64,000 nt of DNA from an uncultured Psychrobacter sp. (GTDB lineage Bacteria; Pseudomonadota; Gammaproteobacteria; Pseudomonadales; Moraxellaceae): positions 186,001 through 250,000 of the forward strand of contig CANLXO010000001.1 in the NCBI GenBank assembly GCA_947495055.1, read 5' to 3'. The translations under genes were made by a program, and so were the position numbers. The notes under the pieces are model-generated. The model saw only the letters and a list, made by a program, of their open reading frames with translations, was not told the DNA's origin and did no database searches. This document shows, one piece after another, positions 42,159 to 51,184 of this stretch (its first letter is position 1; the number at the start of each line of letters is the position of its first letter).

Positions 42159-44357
42159 TTAAAAATTAGCCTTTAGATCTAGGCGAGCTTGATGCAATAA
42201 AGGCTCAGTATAACCGCTTGGTTGCTCGCGACCCTTGAATACAAGATCACAAGCGGCCTTAAAGGCATAAGAGTGCTCAAAATTATTTGCCATAGGCTGA
42301 TAGCTATTGTCACCTGCGTTTTGCTCATCGACGACTTTTGCCATACGCTTCATGGTTTCCATAACTTGCTCTTCACTCACCACGTCATGATGGAGCCAGT
42401 TGGCAATATGCTGACTTGAAATACGCAGTGTTGCGCGATCCTCCATGAGACCCACATCATTGATATCTGGCACTTTTGAGCAGCCAACGCCTTGGTTAAC
42501 CCAGCGTACCACGTAACCTAAGATACCTTGCGCATTGTTATCAAGCTCGTTTTGTATCTCTTCATCGCTCCAATCAGTATTAGCAGCAAGCGGTATGGTT
42601 AAGATATCATCGAGACTCGCGCGCGCGCGAGATTTTAGCTCGTCTTGTACGTCTGCAACGTTGACTTGATGATAGTGCATAGCATGCAAAGTCGCGCCTG
42701 TTGGTGAGGGTACCCAAGCGGTACTAGCACCTGATTTTGGATGCGCCGCCTTGGTCTCCATCATCTCCTTCATCTCATCAGGCTTCGCCCACATGCCTTT
42801 ACCGATTTGTGCATGACCTTGCAAGCCAACTTCAAGGCCAATATCAACGTTCCACTGCTCGTAGGCTGGCTGCCAAGCTTGCGACTTCATATCCCCTTTA
42901 GGTACGAACGCGCCAGCATTCATACTAGTATGCATCTCATCACCTGTACGATCCAAGAAGCCTGTATTGATGAAGATCACGCGCTCTTTAGCTTGACGAA
43001 TAGCGTTCTTTAGATTGACCGTCATGCGGCGCTCTTCATCCATAATGCCAATTTTGAGCGTATTACGCTCAAGACCTAATAAGTCCTCTGACGCATTGAA
43101 CAAGTCGTTTGCCATTTTGACTTCATCAGGACCATGCATTTTTGGCTTAACGATGTACATAGAGCCTTTGCGTGAGTTGGATAGCTCGCTTTTGCCTTTT
43201 AGGTCATTTAGAGTTAATAACGGGGTGATCAAGCCATCCATAAGCCCTTCAAAGATTTGTTCTTGCCCGTCACCCAAATCAACTAAGATGGCTGGGTTTT
43301 GCATCAAATGACCGACGTTACGGATAAGCAGTAACGAGCGGCCGGGCAAAATCAGCTTACCGCCATCTGGCGTCGTATATTCGCGGTCTGGGTTTTGCTT
43401 ACGCGTACGCGTCTTACCGCCCTTCTCAAAGGTCTCTTGCAGATCGCCGTTCATAAGACCTAGCCAATTGCGATAAACTTCGACTTTTTCTTCGGCGTCC
43501 ACAGCAGCGATAGAATCTTCACAATCTTGAATCGCAGTAATAGCAGACTCTAACAAGACGTCTTTGATACCAGCAGGGTCATCTTTACCCACTGGATGAG
43601 CGCTATCAATTTGAATCTCGGCATGTAGGCCGTTGTTCTTGAGCAATACTCCTGTTGGGCTATTAACATCACCGACGTAGCCTACGAACTTATTCGCATC
43701 TTGCAGCTTGGTGCTGCTCTCGCCTTGTACAATCTCAAGCGCGCCATCTACAACTCTAAAGCCTGTTGCATCACGGTATGACCCTGAGGCCAAAGCGAAG
43801 TTCTCATCCAAGAAATTTTTGGCATAAGCGACAACGGCGGCGCCGCGAGTTGGGTTGTAGCCGCCAGTGGCTTCTTGACCGTTTTCATCGCTAATCACAT
43901 CTGTGCCATATAGGGCATCATACAAGCTGCCCCAGCGCGCGTTAGTGGCGTTCAATGCATAACGAGCGTTACGTACAGGTACTACCAACTGCGGGCCTGC
44001 GATATGTGCAATCTCGTCATCGACATTTTGCGTGCTGACTTTGAAGTCCTCACCTTCTGGCAACAAATAACCGATCTCTTGCAAAAACTGCTTATAAGCT
44101 GCGGTATCGATTTCGCCGTTTTTGGTAGGATGTTGTAGATGCCACTGATCGATCTGCTTTTGCATCTCATCACGAGTGGCAAGCAGTGCCTTATTACGCG
44201 GCGTAAATTCTTTGATAACCTTCTCAAACCCTGACCAATAGCTGTCTGAGTCAAAACCAACTTTGGGTAGGACTTCATTTTCAATAAAGTCGTACAAGGT
44301 TTGGTCAATGGCAAGAATTCCTTTTTGGATACGATTGGTTTGAGAATACTGACTCAT
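42159..44357 (-). CDS. glcB: Malate synthase G
   Basis: A 732-residue enzyme that condenses glyoxylate and acetyl-CoA to malate, the second step of the glyoxylate shunt. Family length and segments are present: [70 protein letters not shown] and the C-terminal [16 protein letters not shown]. It works with aceA (18639-20228), which is not adjacent. Monocistronic. Confidence 0.96.
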   Translation of the reverse strand: MSQYSQTNRIQKGILAIDQTLYDFIENEVLPKVGFDSDSYWSGFEKVIKEFTPRNKALLATRDEMQKQIDQWHLQHPTKNGEIDTAAYKQFLQEIGYLLPEGEDFKVSTQNVDDEIAHIAGPQLVVPVRNARYALNATNARWGSLYDALYGTDVISDENGQEATGGYNPTRGAAVVAYAKNFLDENFALASGSYRDATGFRVVDGALEIVQGESSTKLQDANKFVGYVGDVNSPTGVLLKNNGLHAEIQIDSAHPVGKDDPAGIKDVLLESAITAIQDCEDSIAAVDAEEKVEVYRNWLGLMNGDLQETFEKGGKTRTRKQNPDREYTTPDGGKLILPGRSLLLIRNVGHLMQNPAILVDLGDGQEQIFEGLMDGLITPLLTLNDLKGKSELSNSRKGSMYIVKPKMHGPDEVKMANDLFNASEDLLGLERNTLKIGIMDEERRMTVNLKNAIRQAKERVIFINTGFLDRTGDEMHTSMNAGAFVPKGDMKSQAWQPAYEQWNVDIGLEVGLQGHAQIGKGMWAKPDEMKEMMETKAAHPKSGASTAWVPSPTGATLHAMHYHQVNVADVQDELKSRARASLDDILTIPLAANTDWSDEEIQNELDNNAQGILGYVVRWVNQGVGCSKVPDINDVGLMEDRATLRISSQHIANWLHHDVVSEEQVMETMKRMAKVVDEQNAGDNSYQPMANNFEHSYAFKAACDLVFKGREQPSGYTEPLLHQARLDLKANF

Positions 44358-44794
44358 ACAGATGTCCTTATGATTTGGTAATAGTTATGACTATCAGGTT
44401 TTTGTTGAATGTAGATGACATATAAATACTCAAAAACACATGGCTTAAGAGTATTTGGCATCAAAGTATTTGGTGCTTGATGATTTAATCTTGGGATTGA
44501 TGTTTGATTGTAACTACACCGCAAAATATTATCCTACTATCAAATCAAAAAATTAACAAGGATATGCTATTTTGTGGCTAAATGTTGACATTGCTCTGTA
44601 GTGATACCCTATGCTCCATCAGGCTTTGATAACTTACGTATTGCATATCGAGTAGACGACTAAGGAGTAAAGTTAAACTGTAAGTAATCATTTCAATAGT
44701 TATTTAGTCTCAAAGTCATGCCTCAATAGCAGCTGACTTGATATAATCGGTGCACAGTGATGAAATTTAATACTTTATGGATAGCTACTAGATT
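44358..44794. other. Divergent intergenic, glcB / miaE
   Basis: No gene visible. It contains the 5' regions of both genes. An extended -10 (TGATATAAT, 44739-44747) upstream of miaE is the only clear promoter element. Confidence 0.45.
44739..44747 (+). promoter_or_regulatory. Extended -10 element of miaE
   Basis: TGATATAAT matches the extended -10 consensus, 48 bases before the start codon. No good -35 is seen, as is usual for this class. Confidence 0.4.
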
Positions 44795-45520
44795 ATGAAT
44801 GTTGAACACTTAGAGATAACACAGACCAATAATACTTCATCAGTCTTTTTTGCGGACGACAGCGATGATAGTAGAGTACAAGACGAGGATGGCCAGCAAC
44901 TACGACCCCCTACCAAAGTTGATATGAGCGCGGTCTACGAGTTTTTGGGCGCGCGTACTTCGCAAGCTTGGATTGATGCAGCAGTGAATAATATACCTTT
45001 AATTATTCAAGATCATGCCAACTGCGAAAAAAAGGCAGCGGGAACAGCGATGAACCTTATCTTTCGCTATGAGTTTGCCCATGATTTGCAGTGCAAACTG
45101 GCACAACTCATACGCGAGGAGATGCTGCATTACGAGCAAGTACTAGGTATCATGAAAGAGCGCGGACAAGACTGGATGCACTTGGGTGCAGGTCGTTATG
45201 CCAAAGGCATGTTAAAGCATAAACGTACTTATGAGCCTGCCGCGATGATAGACGTGCTGATCATAGGGGCGTTTATCGAAGCACGCTCCTGTGAGCGTTT
45301 TGCAGCGCTCAGCCATGTGATAGATGATGCGCGCCTTAGTAAGTATTATCGTTACTTGCTAAAATCTGAGAGTCGTCATTTTGAGGATTATCTAGCATTG
45401 GCGCAATCGTTGTCTGATACTTGTATCAACGAGCGTGTTGATTTTTTTAAAGCTATTGAGAGCGAGCTGATATCTACGCCTGACGATGAACTACGCTTTC
45501 ATAGCGGCGTACCTATTTAG
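44795..45520 (+). CDS. miaE: tRNA-(ms2io6A)-hydroxylase (MiaE-like)
   Basis: A 241-residue diiron ferritin-like enzyme that hydroxylates the isopentenyl group of ms2i6A37 in tRNAs. Diiron ligands are visible: DHANCEKKAAGTAM (Glu), LIREEMLHYEQV (Glu, His), FIEARSCERFAAL (Glu) and KSESRHFEDYL (Glu, His). The first 40 residues are an acidic low-complexity extension. Oxygen-dependent tRNA modification by MiaE is known in facultative and aerobic gammaproteobacteria. Monocistronic. Confidence 0.92.
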   Translation: MNVEHLEITQTNNTSSVFFADDSDDSRVQDEDGQQLRPPTKVDMSAVYEFLGARTSQAWIDAAVNNIPLIIQDHANCEKKAAGTAMNLIFRYEFAHDLQCKLAQLIREEMLHYEQVLGIMKERGQDWMHLGAGRYAKGMLKHKRTYEPAAMIDVLIIGAFIEARSCERFAALSHVIDDARLSKYYRYLLKSESRHFEDYLALAQSLSDTCINERVDFFKAIESELISTPDDELRFHSGVPI

Positions 45521-45572
45521 CTTGCTTATAATCGATGTCTTTTAATAAAAATTGATGTCTTTTAATAATAAC

Positions 45573-45621
45573 AAAAGCAGCGACTATTGTTAGTCACTGC
45601 TTTTGTTAGTCACTGCTTTTT
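45573..45621 (+). terminator. Terminator of miaE with duplicated right arm
   Basis: The stem AAAAGCAGCGACTA with TAGTCACTGCTTTT (one G-T pair). The right arm is then repeated (45605-45621), so two alternative hairpins share one left arm. A 15-bp direct repeat (gatgtcttttaataa) lies immediately upstream at 45534 and 45554. Confidence 0.75.
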
Positions 45622-45641
45622 TGTTTTATGCTAACTGATAC

Positions 45642-45842
45642 TTACCTTTTAGACTCAGTAACGTCAGTATCGTATTGCTTATTGTCTTTGGCAATGTGAT
45701 GCGGATCATGATCATCCGTCGCGCGCTCAGCAGCTGCTGGATTCGCTTTTTGTAGTGCGTCGTCTTGCACGATACCTTCATTGTCATCAGAATCTTTTAG
45801 CTTGTAATTGGTATCATCATGCATGTCTTTTGGCGTACTCAT
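45642..45842 (-). CDS. Small acidic protein predicted to be disordered, 4th in operon
   Basis: A 66-residue hydrophilic protein rich in Asp, Lys, Asn and Ala, with no Cys, Trp or Phe and hardly any aliphatic residues; it should be intrinsically disordered. AAGGAG six bases upstream of ATG marks an efficient start. It contains RATDDHDPHH, similar to QATDHDDNQ in the first protein of the same operon. No family recognised. It is last of four small genes. Confidence 0.72.
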   Translation of the reverse strand: MSTPKDMHDDTNYKLKDSDDNEGIVQDDALQKANPAAAERATDDHDPHHIAKDNKQYDTDVTESKR

Positions 45843-45926
45843 GCCCTACTCCTTTACTATCGTTATCTGTGCTTTTGCGCTCTATACCTTTGTACATTGT
45901 ACCTTTTATTTTATACACAATCGCGA

Positions 45927-46307
45927 CTAGTCTTTTTCGTCAGGCGTTAATGTACGAGTTTGCGCATTATTTACATTCGCGTAGCGATTGCGATCGGTAA
46001 TCTCATCACTTTGCGGCGCTTTACTTCCTACCGTATCTTCATTGATGTTTTCATCAAAAGCCGTGCTGCCTTCTTGATCGCGGCGATCAGGTTGACGCGC
46101 TGGATTATCACCATCTTTGACGTGCTCGCTGTCGACTATGTTATCTTCAAAAGTGTCAGTGCCTTTGTTAACAGTCGTATTGTCTTCAATCTTTTCGTGG
46201 TTGTCTGAAGCTAAGTTATGAGCATCGTCATTAACAATAGCAGTGCCGCTTTCTCTATTGGTGTTGTCAATACGTGTTTTGCTCAGGGCTGGATCGTTAG
46301 TCTTCAT
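45927..46307 (-). CDS. Acidic protein predicted to be disordered, 3rd in operon
   Basis: A 126-residue protein dominated by Asp, Asn, Glu and Thr, with no Cys or Trp and no hydrophobic core, signal peptide or transmembrane segment. AAGGAC precedes the start at six bases. The composition resembles stress-protective hydrophilic proteins, but no known LEA or hydrophilin motif is present. The longest of four consecutive small genes on this strand. Confidence 0.72.
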   Translation of the reverse strand: MKTNDPALSKTRIDNTNRESGTAIVNDDAHNLASDNHEKIEDNTTVNKGTDTFEDNIVDSEHVKDGDNPARQPDRRDQEGSTAFDENINEDTVGSKAPQSDEITDRNRYANVNNAQTRTLTPDEKD

Positions 46308-46361
46308 TGTTATGTCCTTTATTATTATTTAATAGGCTTACTACAGAAGTCCTGTCATCAA

Positions 46362-46622
46362 TTAGATATTGTTGTTTTGACTCAAATCATGAGCATTTAG
46401 GTCAGCGACGTTTTTGCCACCTGCTGGTAAGTTTTCTTCTTTACGTGGATCTGAGTATACCTCATCGGTTTCTTGTGAGGCTTGCTCCGGTCCATCTATT
46501 TCAGGATCGTATTTGCGGCCTTCGTAGCTATCCTTTGGATTAAGCACTTTTGCGGCTACAGGATCGTCAACAGGGACTCTTTCTTCGTTATTGGGTTGTT
46601 CATTTTCCTTATGTATAGTCAT
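46362..46622 (-). CDS. Acidic protein predicted to be disordered, 2nd in operon
   Basis: An 86-residue hydrophilic protein, Pro/Glu/Asp/Asn-rich, with AAGGAG six bases before ATG. Segments such as VPVDDPVAAKVLNPKDSYEG and GRKYDPEIDGPEQ look like short linear motifs in a disordered chain. No family recognised. It is spaced 61 bases from the previous gene of the set and 54 from the next. Confidence 0.72.
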   Translation of the reverse strand: MTIHKENEQPNNEERVPVDDPVAAKVLNPKDSYEGRKYDPEIDGPEQASQETDEVYSDPRKEENLPAGGKNVADLNAHDLSQNNNI

Positions 46623-46683
46623 AACTTACTCCTTGTATACACGCTATAATTAATCAGATTTGGCTGACACTAACGAGCCGTGA

Positions 46684-46860
46684 TTACTGATCTGTGCGTA
46701 ACGACTCATCGATAAAGGGCGCTTGATTATCATCATGATCGGTAGCTTGCTCATCATCGTTGTTAAGGTTTTTTTCGAGCTGCTCAGCATCGACATTTTG
46801 CGCCGCATTGGTTACTTCTGATTTTGGGTCATTGTTGCTCTTTGTGTCATTGTTACTCAT
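46684..46860 (-). CDS. 58-residue acidic protein predicted to be disordered, 1st in operon
   Basis: A short gene found by reading the strand directly. ATG at 46860 is preceded by CAGGAG at eight bases and runs 58 codons to TAA at 46684. The protein begins MSNNDTKSNNDPKSE and ends IDESLRTDQ; it is rich in Asp, Asn, Gln and Glu, with no Cys, Trp or Tyr. Composition matches the three genes that follow. The QATDHDDNQ segment resembles RATDDHDPHH of the fourth protein, suggesting common origin. Confidence 0.68.
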   Translation of the reverse strand: MSNNDTKSNNDPKSEVTNAAQNVDAEQLEKNLNNDDEQATDHDDNQAPFIDESLRTDQ

Positions 46861-47174
46861 GGTAAAACTCCTGAATTTTAGTGGTTATCACTTTAAATCT
46901 ATTGGTAGAGATTAAAAATCTATTGGTAGAGATTAAACGTTTCAAGCTTGTATATAAGTGTTCTAAAGTTATTTAGCTTAGGTCTAAATGTATAACTTAG
47001 CTCTATATGTGCAGCTTTACATGTACAGAGTATCTAAATGTAAAAAGCTAGTATAGAGACATTAAGCTTTATCATACCAGTGTGCTCAGGTGTCTAAATG
47101 TGAATAAATGTGATACGACTAGCAAGTTTGTAACTATTTGAGTCGCTTACTACCTGCACTCTTATCATTCATCA
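46861..47174. other. Intergenic between ppk1 and the small-protein operon
   Basis: It holds the candidate promoter of the small-protein operon with a 21-bp tandem duplication (46895-46936), and three copies of TCTAAATGT (46983, 47033, 47093). No gene is seen. Confidence 0.5.
46895..46945 (-). promoter_or_regulatory. Candidate promoter with duplicated -10 block
   Basis: On the minus strand -35 TTGAAA (46940-46945) and -10 TAGATT (46917-46922) are spaced by 17 bases. A perfect 21-bp tandem duplication (copies at 46895 and 46916) repeats the -10 block toward the operon, giving a second TAGATT at 46896-46901. Confidence 0.5.
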
Positions 47175-49379
47175 TTAGACTGGTTCCCCAACACGATTAA
47201 TAACCTTTAATAAATAATCCTGTGCAATATGCAAAGGCTCGTTATCTATGCGTTTGACCTTGTGCCATTGTCCGCTGCCATTGAGCGTCCATGCTTGTAC
47301 GTTGTCTTGCAGGTAGTTTTGTAGCCCATCCTCAAAAATCTGCTTGAATAGTTTTTTGTCTTCAATCGGAAAAGCGACCTCGACGCGATGAAATAAGTTG
47401 CGATCCATCCAGTCAGCGCTTGCGCAGTACAGGCGCTCATCACCACCATTATAAAAGTAATAAACGCGCGTATGCTCCAAAAAGCGCCCGATAACAGAGC
47501 GTACAGTGATGTTCTCAGATAAACCTTTGACCTGCGGACGTAAGCAGCACATAGAGCGCAGTATCAGCTCAATCTTTACCCCAGCTTGTGAGGCATCATA
47601 GAGCTTATCAATCAAGCGGCGCTCGGTAAGTGCATTGACTTTGATAATGATATGCGCGCGCTTGCCTGCCTTTGCTTGCGTAATCTCAGCATCAATAAAC
47701 TCTATAAGCTTGTCGTGTAAAGTAAAAGGTGCATGAAGGAGCTTTTTGAGGTTAGCAGGCTTACCCATGCCGGTGAGCTCTTGAAATATCTTGTGTACGT
47801 CCTCTGAGATGTCAGGGTCGGCGCTAAAGAGTCCGTAGTCGGTATATACTTTGGCATTGGCCGCATGATAATTACCCGTCCCTAGATGCACATAACGACG
47901 GATGCGCTCATCCTCACGGCGCACAATGAGCATAAGCTTAGCATGAGTCTTGTAGCCCACGATGCCATAGACCACAACCGCGCCCGCCTCTTGCAAGAAG
48001 TTGGCAACGGCAATGTTAGAAGCCTCATCAAAGCGTGCGCGTAGCTCGATCACGGCAGTCACTTCTTTACCATTACGAGCAGCGGCGGCGAGCGCTTTGA
48101 CAATTTCAGAATTGGTGCCTGAGCGGTAAAGCGTTTGCTTAATCGCTAACACTTTGGGGTCGCTAGCGGCTTGCCACAGCAGATTGATAATAGGCGCGAA
48201 CGAATGAAAAGGATGATGTACGAGCACATCACGCTTACGCATAGCGGCAAACATACTAGTCGCCTTGTCGAGTTTATCTACCTCGCGGCGAAAGGGTTTG
48301 GGCATAATATGAGTAAAGGGCTGATAACGCAGCTTTGGAATATTAAAATCAAAAAGCAAGCGCGTAAGGTTCACAGGGCCATTGACGCGGTAGAGCTGGT
48401 TATCATGCAGTTCAAACTCGTTGAGCAAATAATCGCTAATCGGTGTTGGGCAGTCGGTTGTGACCTCTAGGCGCACTTTATCCCCAAAGCGGCGATTTTC
48501 AAGCTCGCCCTCTAAAGCTTTGGCGATATCATCAACATCGTCTGCTAAGTCCAAATCGGCGTTGCGCGTCAGCCTAAACTGATGGCAGCCGGTGACGTTC
48601 ATCCCCGGAAACAGCTCGCCGACGTGCTCATGAATGACCGCCGAGAGCATGACATGATGCTCTTTGCCGCCTGTGAGCTCATCAGGCAGACGAATCACTC
48701 GCGGTAAGCTACGCGGCGCAGGGACAATAGCCAAATTAATATCGCGACCAAAAGCGTCTTTGCCTTCTAAGGTGGCAATAAAGTTTAGGCTTTTATTCAC
48801 AAGGCGCGGGAACGGGTGCGCCGGATCAATGCTAATCGGCGTGAGTACGGGCGAGACTTGCTCGGTAAAGTAGCGCTTCATCCATGCTGATTGCTCGCTA
48901 TTTAGCTCATCGCGTTTGAGGTAGCGGATGTCCTCAAGGGCAAGAGCGGGCAAGATATCTTCGTTTAGTATGCGGTACTGCTCATCGATAGCATTGTGCG
49001 CAACTGCGGATATCTCACCTAGCACCTCGCTTGGGCGCATACCGTGCGGGCTGGTAACGACGTTGCCTAAATTAAGCTTTTGCATAATGCCTGCAACGCG
49101 AATCTCAAAGAACTCATCCATATTTGATGAAAAGATAATCAAAAAGAATAAACGCTCAAGCAGTGGATGACGCGGATTGGCGGCTTGCGCGAGTACCCGC
49201 AGATGAAACTGTAACAAGGACAAATCACGGTTGATATAGCTGCTGGGCGAATAGCTACCATCTTCAGAGCGCTGCCAAGCTATCTCGGTCAAAGCCGTTT
49301 GCGTCACCGCTTTATCCGATGTGAGACTATGCTCATCCAGTGCTCTATTGTCCATGGCGTCGCTATTGGCAGTACTCAT
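47175..49379 (-). CDS. ppk1: Polyphosphate kinase 1
   Basis: A 734-residue enzyme that polymerises the gamma phosphate of ATP into polyphosphate. It has the N-terminal helical domain ([16 protein letters not shown]), the head domain and two phospholipase D-like catalytic halves, with [16 protein letters not shown] and the autophosphorylated His region [16 protein letters not shown], plus [17 protein letters not shown]. The first 35 residues are a polar extension. Functional link: CHAD domains (20422-21987) bind its product. Monocistronic, though mtgA lies 54 bases upstream on the same strand. Confidence 0.96.
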   Translation of the reverse strand: MSTANSDAMDNRALDEHSLTSDKAVTQTALTEIAWQRSEDGSYSPSSYINRDLSLLQFHLRVLAQAANPRHPLLERLFFLIIFSSNMDEFFEIRVAGIMQKLNLGNVVTSPHGMRPSEVLGEISAVAHNAIDEQYRILNEDILPALALEDIRYLKRDELNSEQSAWMKRYFTEQVSPVLTPISIDPAHPFPRLVNKSLNFIATLEGKDAFGRDINLAIVPAPRSLPRVIRLPDELTGGKEHHVMLSAVIHEHVGELFPGMNVTGCHQFRLTRNADLDLADDVDDIAKALEGELENRRFGDKVRLEVTTDCPTPISDYLLNEFELHDNQLYRVNGPVNLTRLLFDFNIPKLRYQPFTHIMPKPFRREVDKLDKATSMFAAMRKRDVLVHHPFHSFAPIINLLWQAASDPKVLAIKQTLYRSGTNSEIVKALAAAARNGKEVTAVIELRARFDEASNIAVANFLQEAGAVVVYGIVGYKTHAKLMLIVRREDERIRRYVHLGTGNYHAANAKVYTDYGLFSADPDISEDVHKIFQELTGMGKPANLKKLLHAPFTLHDKLIEFIDAEITQAKAGKRAHIIIKVNALTERRLIDKLYDASQAGVKIELILRSMCCLRPQVKGLSENITVRSVIGRFLEHTRVYYFYNGGDERLYCASADWMDRNLFHRVEVAFPIEDKKLFKQIFEDGLQNYLQDNVQAWTLNGSGQWHKVKRIDNEPLHIAQDYLLKVINRVGEPV

Positions 49380-49433
49380 GATGTCATCCTTTGTTTTTAT
49401 TTTTGATCACTGAACATTTTTGGTTATCAGCCA

Positions 49434-50120
49434 TTAAGCCGCTTGTGGTAAAGCCGCGTTTTTCATACGTTTTTTGATAATGCGCTGCTTGTTGCGCAGG
49501 CGTCTATCGCCTTTATTATCCTGATAGTATTTGGGATTGGTGAGCATACCGATAAGCAGTGCGGACTCATCTCGGTTAAGATTGTCCGCGGATTTGTCAA
49601 AGTAATGTTGCGCGGCCTCCTCTATACCGTAAATGCCGTTGCCAAATTCGGCGACATTAAGATAAGCGGTCAAAATGCGCTGTTTGTCCCAAATAGTCTC
49701 TATCATAACGGTAATAATTGCCTCCTCGCCTTTACGAATGTAGGAGCGATGAGAGGTCAAAAATAGATTTTTGGCAAGCTGCTGGGTAATCGTTGAGCCG
49801 CCAGCGGACGCTTTGCCAGAGGCTTCATTCTTTTTCATTGCCACCTCAATGCCTTCAAGATCAAAGCCATTGTGCTGAGTGAACTTTGAATCTTCACTAA
49901 CGATAGCCGCTTGCTTGGCTGATTTGGCGATATTGTCATACTCCACCCAAGTTTGCGTGACCTCACCGCCTGTCAAGCGATGTGTGAGCATAAACATACT
50001 GTTATTGATGGGCTGGGTCTTCCATATCAATAGCAAGCCTGCAACCAACACATGAAAAGCCACTACCAGCAACATAAAGGCCAATAGTATTTTTTTGATA
50101 ACTTTGCCAAAACTTGTCAT
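49434..50120 (-). CDS. mtgA: Monofunctional peptidoglycan glycosyltransferase
   Basis: A 228-residue inner-membrane enzyme that polymerises glycan strands from lipid II. An N-terminal transmembrane helix (about 10-32) is followed by the GT51 domain: catalytic Glu in AAIVSEDSKFTQHNGFD, then ASAGGSTITQQLAKNLFLTS and LNVAEFGNGIYGIEEAA. It has no transpeptidase domain, so it is the monofunctional form. It precedes ppk1 on the same strand. Confidence 0.95.
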   Translation of the reverse strand: MTSFGKVIKKILLAFMLLVVAFHVLVAGLLLIWKTQPINNSMFMLTHRLTGGEVTQTWVEYDNIAKSAKQAAIVSEDSKFTQHNGFDLEGIEVAMKKNEASGKASAGGSTITQQLAKNLFLTSHRSYIRKGEEAIITVMIETIWDKQRILTAYLNVAEFGNGIYGIEEAAQHYFDKSADNLNRDESALLIGMLTNPKYYQDNKGDRRLRNKQRIIKKRMKNAALPQAA

Positions 50121-50365
50121 GCGCTATGTATCCAAATAATAAATTAAAAATAACTTTGGTGAATTGCAAGCTATCTTACCTAATTGGGCAATCGCTGTCA
50201 TTATTTACCCCATTTCTTTATCATGTCAGTAGTACAATGCAATATAAGCTTTTTACAATAAGCTTTTTTATGACCCATTCAAATAAACGAAGCGGTTGCC
50301 ACCCACATAAAAACAAGCGCCAGACGTAGAACGTTAGATATAAACAATAGAGCACGAGTATAAAC

Positions 50366-50683
50366 ATGGATTATGATAATAATATAGCAGAGCTGCGGGC
50401 ATGCATAGTAGCCGCCAACCCTAGCCTTGGCACTAGTGAAAATATCGATAACTGGTGGCTGCTTGGCACCACAGGCTGCCATCTGTGTGAAATCGCTGAG
50501 CAACTTATGGTGCGCTTTCAAAGCGTACAACCTATTACCTACGAGAATGTCGATATTGCAGACTTTAATGAAGATCTGATGATGGAGTTTGCCACCACCA
50601 TTCCCGTAATTCTGACGCCATCAAAACGATTAGACTATCCATTTTCAGTCATGGATTTACAGCAACTGTTAGCTCACAACTAA
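50366..50683 (+). CDS. Glutaredoxin-like (DUF836-type) protein
   Basis: A 105-residue thioredoxin-fold protein with a CxxC site in GTTGCHLCEIAEQL, the cis-Pro region TTIPVILTP and a family-typical length. Such proteins are annotated as glutaredoxin-family/DUF836; redox partner unknown. Divergent from mtgA across about 245 bases. Confidence 0.8.
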   Translation: MDYDNNIAELRACIVAANPSLGTSENIDNWWLLGTTGCHLCEIAEQLMVRFQSVQPITYENVDIADFNEDLMMEFATTIPVILTPSKRLDYPFSVMDLQQLLAHN

Positions 50684-51184
50684 CGGCACTTTGTTTTGAT
50701 GTTATAGAGCTTTTAAATTTCTTATATTAGAATATCTACCGCTAATTTTAGATAGTATGGTATTTCAATATTTGCTAGACTACTTTTATATTCTGTTTGG
50801 TAAATTGATTATACTAATGCTAATGATTTACTGATCAATAATCTCAAATCTCTAACCTTGCACTCTGTTAAATCATATACATACAATTCTCAGCGAAAGC
50901 ACCTAAGAGCAACTATTAGGGCGTGTTTAACACGCCTTAATAAATATAGTTAGCTGAATGTAAAACTGTTATGGATTTGAACGCGCTACTGGTATAAATT
51001 TTACTTGCGTGCTGCGTTCCCAGAGGCTGCGCAACCTACGTTTAAAAATAGCATCCCAGTAGCGCTATGACATTTTTAGAGTGTATCGACTATAGTAATA
51101 ACTTAGTATGACTTTAAAACCAGTAAAAAATAAGCTGGTATACACAACAATAAGGACTGTTAATAACAATAAGGACTGTTAATT
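50684..51184. other. Intergenic upstream of lctP
   Basis: No gene visible. It contains a strong hairpin GGCGTGTT-T-AACACGCC (50920-50936) and, next to lctP, a 19-bp tandem duplication that carries the ribosome binding site. No regulator gene (such as lldR) is present. Confidence 0.5.
51146..51183 (+). promoter_or_regulatory. Duplicated ribosome-binding-site block of lctP
   Basis: A perfect 19-bp tandem repeat (copies at 51146 and 51165), each with AAGGA. Only the second, nine bases from ATG, is placed for initiation at lctP; the first lies 28 bases from the start. Confidence 0.7.
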
